Below, one piece after another: positions 52,859 through 60,805 of a stretch of 64,000 nt of DNA; position 1 is the first letter of the stretch; each line of letters starts with the position of its first letter. Both the position numbers and the translations under genes were made by a program. The DNA is from Streptomyces toxytricini. Lineage in GTDB: Bacteria; Actinomycetota; Actinomycetes; Streptomycetales; Streptomycetaceae. The DNA is taken from positions 186,001-250,000 of the forward strand of contig NZ_BMTY01000005.1 in NCBI RefSeq assembly GCF_014649915.1, written 5' to 3'. Under the pieces are notes generated by a model. It searched no databases and was not told where the DNA came from. It saw only the letters and a program-made list of their open reading frames with translations.

Positions 52859-54648
52859 CTGCTCCCCGCACGCGCGGGGATGTCCCCGGCGGCCTGCGCG
52901 GCCGCGGACCGGGCGCGGCCCTGCTCCCCGCACGCGCGGGGATGTCCCCACCCTCCCCAGGAACCCCTTAGGAGGCCTCACCTGCTCCCCGCACGCGCGG
53001 GGATGTCCCCGAGACGCTTCGCCGCGTTTTCCGGGAGGCAATCTGCTCCCCGCACGCGCGGGGATGTCCCCAATTTCCATTGAATCCCCATGTCGACTGT
53101 GACCTGCTCCCCGCACGCGCGGGGATGTCCCCCGCATGTGAGCAGGTCAAGGTCACACCTTCGGCTGCTCCCCGCACGCGCGGGGATGTCCCCGGGGGCG
53201 CGGCCGCGGTCGGGCACTCGTTGCTCTGCTCCCCGCACGCGCGGGGATGTCCCCCCGGCCGCCGACATCGAGCTCGAGGCACCGCCCTGCTCCCCGCACG
53301 CGCGGGGATGTCCCCCGATGTTGCCCGCGTTCCCCGCAGAGATGCCGGCTGCTCCCCGCACGCGCGGGGATGTCCCCCCCATGCTCGCGATGAAGTCCTC
53401 CGCGATCCGCTGCTCCCCGCACGCGCGGGGATGTCCCCCAGCGGCCCGGTCCACCGACCCCGCCGCCGCCCTGCTCCCCGCACGCGCGGGGATGTCCCCT
53501 TGCCGCCGAACATGGTGACGCCGGCCGCGGCCTGCTCCCCGCACGCGCGGGGATGTCCCCCCGCCATGCCGTGCACCCCCGAAGCCGTCACTCTGCTCCC
53601 CGCACGCGCGGGGATGTCCCCAGGCTGAAGGCCGGGTTCACGCCCTGCACGTACTGCTCCCCGCACGCGCGGGGATGTCCCCCCGCCTGCGGTTCCTCCT
53701 CGGCCGCGAGAGGGCTGCTCCCCGCACGCGCGGGGATGTCCCCCCGGCCTCGTCGGCATCCCGACCAGCGGCCCTCTGCTCCCCGCACGCGCGGGGATGT
53801 CCCCCCGAGACCTGGTCGGCACAAAGGGAATCGTCGCTGCTCCCCGCACGCGCGGGGATGTCCCCCGGAGCCGCATCAAGGAGATTGCGGGGATCAGCTG
53901 CTCCCCGCACGCGCGGGGATGTCCCCGTCTCCGGCGTCGAGACGGACACAAGCGGGTGCTGCTCCCCGCACGCGCGGGGATGTCCCCGGAGCAAGGGACT
54001 GCGGGTCCTGCGTGTCCCGCTGCTCCCCGCACGCGCGGGGATGACCCCACCACCACCAGCCCGTCACCGGCTGCCCCTGGCTGCTCCCCGCACGCGCGGG
54101 GATGCCCCCGGTACGCAAGGCCGGCGAAATGCTTTCGTGGGCTGCTCTCCGCACGCGCGGGGATGACCCCGCCAGTTCCCGGGTTCCGGGAAGTGGTCTG
54201 ACCTGCTCCCCGCACGCGCGGGGATGACCCCTCGGAGGCTTGGCGCAGGCACCAGATCAGCCGCTGCTCCCCGCACGCGCGGGGATGACCCCGCCCACAG
54301 CCGGTCCAGCCAATCGGCCGCCGCCTGCTCCCCGCACGCGCGGGGATGACCCCCGCGTTCTCGGCCTCGGTCTGCGCCCCCGCAGCTGCTCCCCGCACAC
54401 GCGGGGATGACCCCGCGCCCCACACCACCGGTGTGGAGGTCGTGGCGATGCTCCCAGCATGCGCGGGATGACCCCGGCGACGGCCCCTCGTCGCTCGTGC
54501 ACCCGGCATGCTCCCCGCAACGCGCGGGGATGCCCCCCGGAGTCCGGAGTGGTCGTCTGCGCGGTGGACTGCTCCCCGCACGCGCGGGGACGACCCAAGC
54601 CCACCGACGCGGAGTTCGGCTGCTCCCCGCATGTGCGGGGATGACGCC
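52859..54648 (+). CRISPR. Type I-E CRISPR array 2, 30 repeats
   Basis: 29-bp repeats with 31-33-bp spacers. The first 19 repeats (52859-53987) share the form starting CTGCTCCCCGCACGCG and ending CGGGGATGTCCCC. From repeat 20 (54020) they end in GATGACCCC or variants, and repeat 26 (54386) equals the canonical repeat of array 1. Repeats 27-30 are degenerate. The intact end is next to the leader at the left, so the array is transcribed on the + strand. Confidence 0.97.
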
Positions 54649-54758
54649 GCCCCTGTGGTGGGCGCCATGCCGTTTTGGAGCGGTGGCTCGTAGCCGGGAT
54701 ATGCGGCCGCGACCTCAGCGTGGCCGAGGCTTCCTAGTTATCGTCGGTCTCAGCGTCG

Positions 54759-55355
54759 CTATGCGGTGCGGGCGAAGCGGGTGAGGGTGGTGCCGCTGGG
54801 GAAGGCGGTGCGTTCGGTGACGGTGAAGGCCGTGGGGTCGAAGGTGCCGTCGAAGGCCGGGATGCCGGCGCCGGCGACCACCGGGTAGCTCTTGACCACC
54901 AGTTCGTCGATTTCCGGCAGGAGGGTGCCTGCCAGTTTGCCGCCGCCGCAGAGCCAGATGTCCAGGCCGTTGCCGGCTTCCTTCTTGAGGTCGCGGACGA
55001 GGGGGAGGGGGTCTCCCGGGACGACCGTGACCGCCGGGTCCGGGTTCGGGGTGAGGGTGGTCGAGATGACGTACTGGCGCAGGTGTGCGTACGGGCTGGT
55101 GATGCCCGCGTCGTAGGCCGGGCGGTAGGTGCCGAGGCCCATGAGGACGGTGTCGAAGCGTCGGTTCGGGGCGTCGGCGACGCCGGAGGCGGTGCGGAAG
55201 GCCGTCGGGACGGTCTCCGGGTAGAGCGTGTTGGTCCATGCGGTGTACGCGGCGGTCTGCTGCTCGTCGCCGGTCGGGAAGAAGTCGTACTCGCCGCCCG
55301 GGCCGGCGATGCGGCCGTCGATCGAGACTCCCACGTAGTACACGAGCTTGCGCAA
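54759..55355 (-). CDS. RibD C-terminal/dihydrofolate reductase-like protein
   Basis: 198 residues of DHFR-like fold: LVYYVGVSIDGRIAGPGGEY at the N-terminus, DTVLMGLGTYRPAYDAG, DIWLCGGGKLAGTLLPEIDE and PVVAGAGIPAF. The family includes the RibD reductase domain and many stand-alone NADPH-dependent proteins of unknown substrate. The first codon is TTG (55355) with GGAAGA 8 bp upstream on the coding strand; a GTG four codons further in is an alternative. It is divergent from the TetR gene, whose probable operators lie in the 69-bp gap. Confidence 0.85.
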   Translation of the reverse strand: MRKLVYYVGVSIDGRIAGPGGEYDFFPTGDEQQTAAYTAWTNTLYPETVPTAFRTASGVADAPNRRFDTVLMGLGTYRPAYDAGITSPYAHLRQYVISTTLTPNPDPAVTVVPGDPLPLVRDLKKEAGNGLDIWLCGGGKLAGTLLPEIDELVVKSYPVVAGAGIPAFDGTFDPTAFTVTERTAFPSGTTLTRFARTA

Positions 55356-55369
55356 GATGTTCTTCCGTT

Positions 55370-55408
55370 TGTAGTACTGTGTGTGTAGTGGTTTGAATGT
55401 AGTACTAC
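55370..55408. promoter_or_regulatory. Paired TGTAGTACT operator motifs
   Basis: TGTAGTACT occurs at 55370-55378 and 55398-55406, 28 bp apart. The second is part of the perfect palindrome GTAGTACTAC (55399-55408). Both lie in the gap between the divergent reductase and TetR genes, the usual place for TetR autoregulation. Confidence 0.75.
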
Positions 55409-55424
55409 GGATGGAGTGGTGTCA

Positions 55425-56030
55425 ATGGCGAGGCGGAACGACGAGCGGCGGGGGGCCTTGGTCGATGCTGCGATCGAGGTGCTGGCGAGGGAGGGGGCCC
55501 GGGGGCTGACCTTCCGCGCCGTTGACGTCGAGGCGGGTGTGCCGGCGGGAACCGCCTCGAATTACTTCGCGAATCGCGATGACCTTCTTACGCAGGCCGG
55601 TGCTCGCGTGTACGAGCGGCTGCAGCCTGAGGAGGAGGTGATCGAGCGGCAGCGGGCAGCCGGGCGTGATCGGGAGACGTACGTCGAGCTGATGAGGGAG
55701 CTCGTCGGGCGGGTCGCGTCCTTCCGCACCGGGTACCTGGCGCTGCTCGAACTGCGGCTTGAGGCGACGCGACGGCCTGAGCTCCGGAAGGTCCTGACCG
55801 AGCGGGTCCGGGCCGATGTCGATGCGAACGTCGCCTACCACGAGGCCTCTGGGCTGCCTGGTGATGCGACTGCCGTGAAGTTGCTGATGCTGGCTTTGAA
55901 CTGGCTGATCGTTGAGCAGTTGACCCTGCCCGAGGTTTTCGGGGAGGAGGAGCGGGATGAGTTGGTCGCTGCTGCGGTCGAGCGCATCGTGGGGTCCGGG
56001 TCCGGGTCCGGGTCTGCGTCGCCGGCGTAG
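55425..56030 (+). CDS. TetR-family transcriptional regulator
   Basis: 201 residues. The N-terminal HTH is LTFRAVDVEAGVPAGTASNY followed by FANRDDLLTQAG, and the C-terminal ligand/dimer domain spans about 80-190. It probably represses the divergent DHFR-like gene and itself through the TGTAGTACT sites. ATG 55425 follows GGAG; the upstream GTG 55416 is possible. The C-terminus ends in a short Gly-Ser repeat (GSGSGSGSASPA). Confidence 0.87.
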   Translation: MARRNDERRGALVDAAIEVLAREGARGLTFRAVDVEAGVPAGTASNYFANRDDLLTQAGARVYERLQPEEEVIERQRAAGRDRETYVELMRELVGRVASFRTGYLALLELRLEATRRPELRKVLTERVRADVDANVAYHEASGLPGDATAVKLLMLALNWLIVEQLTLPEVFGEEERDELVAAAVERIVGSGSGSGSASPA

Positions 56031-56237
56031 GTGCCGCTGCCGGCGCGTCGGTGGGGCGCGTGGGTGAGTGGGGGGCTGGGCCTCGTGGGCGGATGGTGGA
56101 GGGTGCGGAGTTGGTGTTCAAGCCAACCTGCAGGACAGGGGGGCGGGGGCTGGGGTCCGGTCTCGGCCGTCCCTTGTGAGGGGCCTGGCGTTCGAAATGG
56201 GGGTGCTCTTCGCCGTTTCGACGCGGCGGCGCCGTGG

Positions 56238-56732
56238 TTAGGGGGTGACTGCTGCCGACTCCGTCAGGCGGGCCGTTGCGATGCGGAGCAGGAGGTTGGC
56301 TGCGGCCGTGCGGCAGAAAGGTGCGTGCGGGGTGGGTGGGTTGGCCCAGTAGAGCGGGCGGGTCCGGGTCGGGTGGTGGTGGGCGGGGTGCGGGACGCCG
56401 AGGTGGGTGTCGGTGCCGAGGCATTCGGCGTGGCGTTGGTGGGTCCGGTTCCAGCGGGTCCGGGTGCCGGGGGCGACCAGGAGGTAGTAGTTGCCGCCGC
56501 GGGGGTCGTGGATGATCGGGCCCTCCAGGGCGTCCGCGAAGGCCAGGTTCACCACCGTGGCCGTGGTGCAGCCGACTGCTGCGGCTGCGAGAGCCTGCGG
56601 GAAGCGGATCGCCTCGAAGCACTCCCCGAGCGGGAGTACCGCCACCCCGCACGTCCGCCATGCCGCGTGCGCCTCCGCCGGGTTGTGCAGTGCCCGGGCG
56701 TACCAGTCCGTGGGTGATGTGTTGTGGTGCAA
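56238..56732 (-). CDS. Conserved hypothetical protein associated with an XRE regulator
   Basis: A 164-residue cytoplasmic protein without membrane segments. It has TCGVAVLPLGECFEAIRFP, GPIIHDPRGGNYYLLVAPGT and WANPPTPHAPFC. From memory, similar Streptomyces proteins often sit beside XRE regulators and weakly resemble the N-terminal part of prim-pol-type proteins; no function is known. ATG 56732 gives the conserved start. The XRE gene ends 88 bp upstream on the same strand, so they may be co-transcribed. Confidence 0.65.
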   Translation of the reverse strand: MHHNTSPTDWYARALHNPAEAHAAWRTCGVAVLPLGECFEAIRFPQALAAAAVGCTTATVVNLAFADALEGPIIHDPRGGNYYLLVAPGTRTRWNRTHQRHAECLGTDTHLGVPHPAHHHPTRTRPLYWANPPTPHAPFCRTAAANLLLRIATARLTESAAVTP

Positions 56733-56820
56733 GGGGCCTTCCCTACCGTCGTCGGCTCGGTGTGGCGACGACGGTAGGGGGCTGTGGAGTGGGGGAGGGG
56801 CCCGGTTTCGGCCCCCTATG

Positions 56821-58077
56821 TCAGGCGGCCAGCAGGCCGAGGTCGACCGCCAGGCGGCTGGCCAGGCGGCGGCGTTCCGGAGCCCGGGTGGTCGTCTCCT
56901 CCAGGACGATGACGCGGGCGAAGCCGCTGTAGCGCGTCGTGTCCGGGGCGGTGGCGTGGGCTTGTTGCAGGGTCGTCAGCGCTGCTTCGGCCTGGCCGTC
57001 CAAGTGGTACGCGCGGGCCTGCTCGATACGGTGCCGGGCGCGCCGCGGGCGCGACGGGATGGTGGCCGCCTCCGCACGGGCGGCCTGGCGGGCGGCCTCG
57101 CCGCCGGAGTGCAGCTCCACGGCCACGCTCACGCCGTGCGCGCCCATCACCGCGCGCCCGAAGGACGTGATGGGGTGGAAGTAGTCGGCGGGCAGGCGCT
57201 GTGCGATCTGGTCGGCGCGTTCCCACCATCCCCACGCCGCGCCCGTCTCGCGCCGCTTCGCGGCCGTGAGGCCGGCCTCCGCGCGCAGTGCGCCTACGAG
57301 GGCTTGGACGTGCTGGGGTGCCCGGTCAAGGTTCGGTTCGAGTAGGTGCAGGGCTTGCCGGACGACTTCGTCCGCCTCGTCGTAGCGGCCGGGACCCGAG
57401 TCGCGGTGGGCCTGGGCGGACAGCCATGCGGCCACGCCGATGGCGTGCGGGTCCTCGGACTCGTGGGCCGCGGCCGTCCCGCGCTCGGCGACCCGCCACA
57501 GGACCGACGGGTCGGGCTGGTAGGCGACGAAGAACTGGGCCAGGTGGAACGCCTCCGCCTGGAGGGCCAGGGCGGCGCGCCGCTCTGCTGCCGTGTCGGC
57601 CTGACGGACTGCCAGCTGCGTGTCGCGGATCAGCCCCGGCAGGAGTGAGCCGATCACCTCGCGGTGGTCGGATGCCCCGTGGCGTGCGCGCCACGCGGCA
57701 TCGAGGGCGGCGCGCAGGAACTCCGGTGACGGGGCTTCGCGCGTCCCGGGCGGAGGGTAGGAGGCGAGGGCCGTGCGGACGGCCGCCAGTCTGTCGTGGC
57801 CGGGGCCGAGGAAGAGGTCGGTGTGCGGCTCGGCGCCCATGTCGCCGACGAGGTCGTCCAGGCGGCGGATCCGCAGGGCCTGCGCGATGCGCAGGATTTC
57901 CGGCAGCCGCGGCATGCGCATGCTGCCCGTCTCGATCTTCTTCACCCATGACGGGTGGTGGCCGAGGAGACCGGCCAGCTGCTCGCGGGTCATGCCGCGG
58001 CGGGTGCGGTGGATCTGGACACGTTGCCCGAACGCGATGGGATTGTCGTGCGGGCCGGGGGGAGCATCGAATGACAC
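56821..58077 (-). CDS. XRE-family regulator with TPR-like C-terminal domain
   Basis: 418 residues. The HTH_XRE domain at about 12-70 includes RVQIHRTRRGMTREQLAGLL and HPSWVKKIETGSMRMPRLPE. The rest is helical with TPR-like features (AALALQAEAFHLAQFFVAYQ, AEAALTTLQQAHATAPDTTR). Streptomyces carries many such paralogues, often paired with a small companion gene as here. GTG 58077 follows AAGGGG at 8 bp; the longer in-frame upstream extension lacks a ribosome site. Confidence 0.87.
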   Translation of the reverse strand: MSFDAPPGPHDNPIAFGQRVQIHRTRRGMTREQLAGLLGHHPSWVKKIETGSMRMPRLPEILRIAQALRIRRLDDLVGDMGAEPHTDLFLGPGHDRLAAVRTALASYPPPGTREAPSPEFLRAALDAAWRARHGASDHREVIGSLLPGLIRDTQLAVRQADTAAERRAALALQAEAFHLAQFFVAYQPDPSVLWRVAERGTAAAHESEDPHAIGVAAWLSAQAHRDSGPGRYDEADEVVRQALHLLEPNLDRAPQHVQALVGALRAEAGLTAAKRRETGAAWGWWERADQIAQRLPADYFHPITSFGRAVMGAHGVSVAVELHSGGEAARQAARAEAATIPSRPRRARHRIEQARAYHLDGQAEAALTTLQQAHATAPDTTRYSGFARVIVLEETTTRAPERRRLASRLAVDLGLLAA

Positions 58078-58198
58078 GGCCTTGCCCCTTCTCTGTGCAG
58101 CTCGACACCGGACAGCGTAGGACGCGGGGTCGGCTGCGTGTGCCAATCCTCCTGTCAGTAGGCGACGTTCGGGACTGGCTGCAGCGGACGAGCCGGCC

Positions 58199-58789
58199 TC
58201 ACATCACCGGAAACGCGTTCTGGAAGGACAGGCGGGACTCGGCCGAGTCGGCCAGGGTGGTCAGGGTGTCGTCCAGGGTCAGGAAGGCCTCCCAGTGCTG
58301 CGTGCCTGTGGCCCTGGCCAGGTGGGCGGTCAGGAGGTCCTCCAGGTCGGGGACGCGTTTGCCCTTCCACACCTTGTCCGCCGTGCTGACCAGGAGGTCC
58401 TCCACCGTGGCGGTCGGGTCCGTCCAGCGGGCGTGGGTGTACGCGAAGCGGGCCAGGTGGGGCGGGAAGCCGTGGTCGAGGAGGAGTGTGCGGCCGGCCG
58501 GTTCGTGGGCGGAGCCGGGGCCGGTGAGTTCGGCGGGGTGGAGGACCTTGCCTATGTCGTGAGTGGCCGCGCCGAACAGTACTGCCTCGCGGTCGAGCGG
58601 CAGGGTGGGGTAGGCGGTGGTGATCCAGGTTGTCAGTGCGTACGCCACGTCGTGGACCGCGCGCAGGTGTGCGGCCAGGCGCGGGGCGGCGCCCAGGGTG
58701 GTGAGGAGGTCCGGTACGGGGGCCGGGAGGGGGCGTAGGGGCGGGTCGACGGACGTGGTCAGGGCGTGGGTGAGGGGGGATGAGGGCAT
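58199..58789 (-). CDS. HD-domain phosphohydrolase-like protein
   Basis: A 196-residue cytoplasmic protein with metal-binding HD motif FGAATHDIGKVLHPAEL (about residues 72-88), an upstream His in RAVHDVAYAL and downstream acidic residues in VSTADKVWKGKRVPD. The superfamily includes nucleotidases and phosphodiesterases; the substrate is unknown. ATG 58789 is the only good start. There is no operon partner. Confidence 0.8.
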   Translation of the reverse strand: MPSSPLTHALTTSVDPPLRPLPAPVPDLLTTLGAAPRLAAHLRAVHDVAYALTTWITTAYPTLPLDREAVLFGAATHDIGKVLHPAELTGPGSAHEPAGRTLLLDHGFPPHLARFAYTHARWTDPTATVEDLLVSTADKVWKGKRVPDLEDLLTAHLARATGTQHWEAFLTLDDTLTTLADSAESRLSFQNAFPVM

Positions 58790-58955
58790 TCGCCGAGCTT
58801 ACGGCCCGCCGGTGACCGCCGGTCGCGTTCGCGCCGCCCGCGTGCGTAGAGGCCGGAGCGCCCGTGGGGCTGCCCCGCGGGGTGCCCTTCCGTACCTGGG
58901 TGTGGCGGGGGAGCGCGGCTAGCGTCGGGGTCTTCCGTGGTGGGAGGGGTGCGGT

Positions 58956-59891
58956 GTGCGTGAGGTGACGGTGGCCGGGGGTGCTGCCCGGGCGGGTCGG
59001 GAGGGTGAGCGGGGTGGTGGGCAGGCGCCGCTGCACGGGATCGCCGCCCTGCAGCGGGCCGCGGGGAACGCCGCCGTCACCCGGTGGATCCAGCGTGCTG
59101 CCGAGCCGCCGCAGGCGGGGCGGGAGCGGGAGTACGCGATGGCGCCTACCGCGCACGGGGAGTGGCGCGGCTTCTGCACGATGATGAGGGAAGCCGGAGT
59201 CGCCGATGATGTCGTCGACGATGCCTGGCAGTTGGTGTTGGGCGGGCTCGCCGATCAGGGGACGCTCAACACCGAGGCCGAGAGCATCCAGGACGTGCAG
59301 GAGCGGCGCGATCGCGCCATGGCGAACACGTGGTTCTCGGATCTGGTGAAGCTCGTCGGGAACCACCTGGAGATCAACACGCCCACGCTGGCCCTGTGGT
59401 CCGGCGGCGAGGCGGTCAGTCGGTATGCCGCGGCCAGGGGGCACACGCCGTTGGAGGAAACCCGGTTCGGGCGGGTGCTCGACAGGCTGGTGATCACGCC
59501 GGACTGGGACCTGAAGTTGCCGATGTGGCGCGTGGTGTCCCAGGCGTTCGTGAGCCGGGCCACCGGGCCCGTGCACATCTTCTTGCGGGCCTACGAACCG
59601 GAGAGCGTGCTCTTGTTGCAGGAGGTGCCGCAGTTGCGGGCGATTCAGGCGATGAATCCCAACGTGACACTGCACTGGCATCCGCTGTACACGCTGCCCG
59701 ACGGGACCCTGCGGGAGGTGGCTTCCGACTTGCAGTTGGTGGACGACGCGTCCTATACGAGTCGGGACCGGTGTACCGCTGCCCTCTACCAGTACTTGCT
59801 GCGGGTGCACGACCGGGGGAACGCGCAGGGGGAGCACGCCTACCGGGCCATGAGCGCCGGTCTCGCCGCCAACGGCAATCCGCAGGACTGA
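58956..59891 (+). CDS. Probable injection-system cargo protein with ADP-ribosyl-cyclase-like domain
   Basis: 311 residues. Near the N-terminus, GIAALQRAAGNAAVTRWIQR (about 28-47) is the motif common in actinobacterial proteins linked to extracellular contractile injection systems. The rest resembles CD38/ADP-ribosyl cyclases in order and spacing: LALWSGGEAVSRY (Trp), PLEETRFGRVLD (Glu), MWRVVSQAFVSRATGPVHIF (Trp and Ser), and LLQEVPQLRAI (Glu). In CD38 those four positions form the NAD+ site. I infer an NAD+-consuming effector; this rests on motif reading only. GTG 58956 follows GGGAGGGG. No partner immunity gene is evident beside it. Confidence 0.65.
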   Translation: MREVTVAGGAARAGREGERGGGQAPLHGIAALQRAAGNAAVTRWIQRAAEPPQAGREREYAMAPTAHGEWRGFCTMMREAGVADDVVDDAWQLVLGGLADQGTLNTEAESIQDVQERRDRAMANTWFSDLVKLVGNHLEINTPTLALWSGGEAVSRYAAARGHTPLEETRFGRVLDRLVITPDWDLKLPMWRVVSQAFVSRATGPVHIFLRAYEPESVLLLQEVPQLRAIQAMNPNVTLHWHPLYTLPDGTLREVASDLQLVDDASYTSRDRCTAALYQYLLRVHDRGNAQGEHAYRAMSAGLAANGNPQD

Positions 59892-59904
59892 TGCCTCCGC
59901 GGAA

Positions 59905-60228
59905 TCAGTGCAGGGGGCCCGCGATGGCTCGGAGGGCGGTCAGGTGGCGGGTGTAGGCGGTGCGGCCGGCGTCGGTCAGGTAGAGCCAGGTGCGGGGGCG
60001 GCGGCCTGCCTGGCCCTTCTCGATGCCCAGCCAGCCCGCCTCCTCCAGGCGCGTCGCCTGCTTCGAGAGGGCCGAGTCCGTGATTTCCACCAGGTCGCGG
60101 ATGTAGGCGAACTCGGCCTTGTCGACGCCCGCGAGCGCCGCCACGACCGACAGGCGGACCGCCGAGTTCAGGAGGGGTTCGAGTTCGTGGCGTGGGTGCC
60201 CCGCCGTAGGGGCCGGCCTGGTCGTCAT
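59905..60228 (-). CDS. Winged-helix transcriptional regulator (HTH_34/MarR-like)
   Basis: A 107-residue small DNA-binding protein: LLNSAVRLSVVAALAGVDKA, then YIRDLVEITDSALSKQATRL as the recognition helix region, and the wing with WLYLTDAGRTAY. Such one-domain regulators commonly repress a neighbouring membrane protein. ATG 60228 overlaps the stop of the upstream membrane protein gene (ATGA), so the two form one operon. Confidence 0.85.
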   Translation of the reverse strand: MTTRPAPTAGHPRHELEPLLNSAVRLSVVAALAGVDKAEFAYIRDLVEITDSALSKQATRLEEAGWLGIEKGQAGRRPRTWLYLTDAGRTAYTRHLTALRAIAGPLH

Positions 60229-60641
60229 GCCGGGCGCGATTCGCGGAGGGCGGCGACCGCCGCCGGGGCGGCGCAGGCCAGGGCCGCCGCGGCCGCGAAG
60301 GGGACGCTGTCCGTGAACGCGGTCAGGCCCAGCGCGAGGCTCGCGCAGTAGGCCGCGGCCCAGGCGCCGATCACCGTCAGGTGCCTGCGGGTCAGGCCCC
60401 GCGGCACCACCGGCCGGCGTACGGCGAACACGGAGAGGGCGGTGACCGCCAGCAGGTTGGCCGGCATTGTGACGGCGAGCGCCGCCGGGCCGCGCCACAG
60501 CAGTACCGCGGGGACGAGCACGAGCTGCCACGCGGCGAACAGCCACAGGTAGCGGCCGTACCAGCCCTTGCCTGTCCGGGCTGCTGCCTCGATCCGGGCT
60601 ATGCCTTTCAGTGCTGTGATTGCGTCCGTTTCGTTCGTCAT
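60225..60641 (-). CDS. Small integral membrane protein paired with winged-helix regulator
   Basis: 138 residues with four hydrophobic segments (about 32-48, 52-72, 88-108, 113-132) after a short cytoplasmic N-terminus (ITALKGIARIEAAARTGKGW). No enzymatic motif is seen. Membrane protein/HTH_34 pairs like this are widespread in actinomycetes, with unknown function. ATG 60641 is chosen because the frame upstream runs only into antisense sequence of the MFS gene. Probable operator half-sites lie 54-76 bp upstream. Confidence 0.75.
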   Translation of the reverse strand: MTNETDAITALKGIARIEAAARTGKGWYGRYLWLFAAWQLVLVPAVLLWRGPAALAVTMPANLLAVTALSVFAVRRPVVPRGLTRRHLTVIGAWAAAYCASLALGLTAFTDSVPFAAAAALACAAPAAVAALRESRPA

Positions 60642-60694
60642 GCGTCCCCCGTTCGTCGTTGCGCGCCGGACGGTTCCCCTTTGCCGTCCGGCAT

Positions 60695-60717
60695 CTACTT
60701 TCCACTTTAGCAAGTAG
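60695..60717 (-). promoter_or_regulatory. Inverted repeat upstream of the membrane protein/regulator operon
   Basis: CTACTT (60695-60700) and AAGTAG (60712-60717) are separated by 11 bp in an A+T-richer stretch, a likely binding site for the co-encoded winged-helix regulator. Confidence 0.5.
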
Positions 60718-60758
60718 GTGCCTGAGGGGAAGTCCGCACTGCCGCCCGACGTGACAGG

Positions 60759-60783
60759 GCCCGGCCGGTTCAACCGGCCGGGC
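60759..60783 (-). terminator. Terminator after the MFS gene
   Basis: A perfect 12-bp inverted repeat, GCCCGGCCGGTT / AACCGGCCGGGC, with a 1-nt centre lies 23 bp beyond the MFS stop codon. Confidence 0.8.
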
Positions 60784-60805
60784 TCCTGGGAGGGGTGGCG
60801 GGGTG

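Noticed and set aside
52850-54784. Long open frames across CRISPR array 2 (GDIPARAGS and CSPHARGCPP repeats)
   Set aside because: Same reason: repeat-derived translation, not genes.
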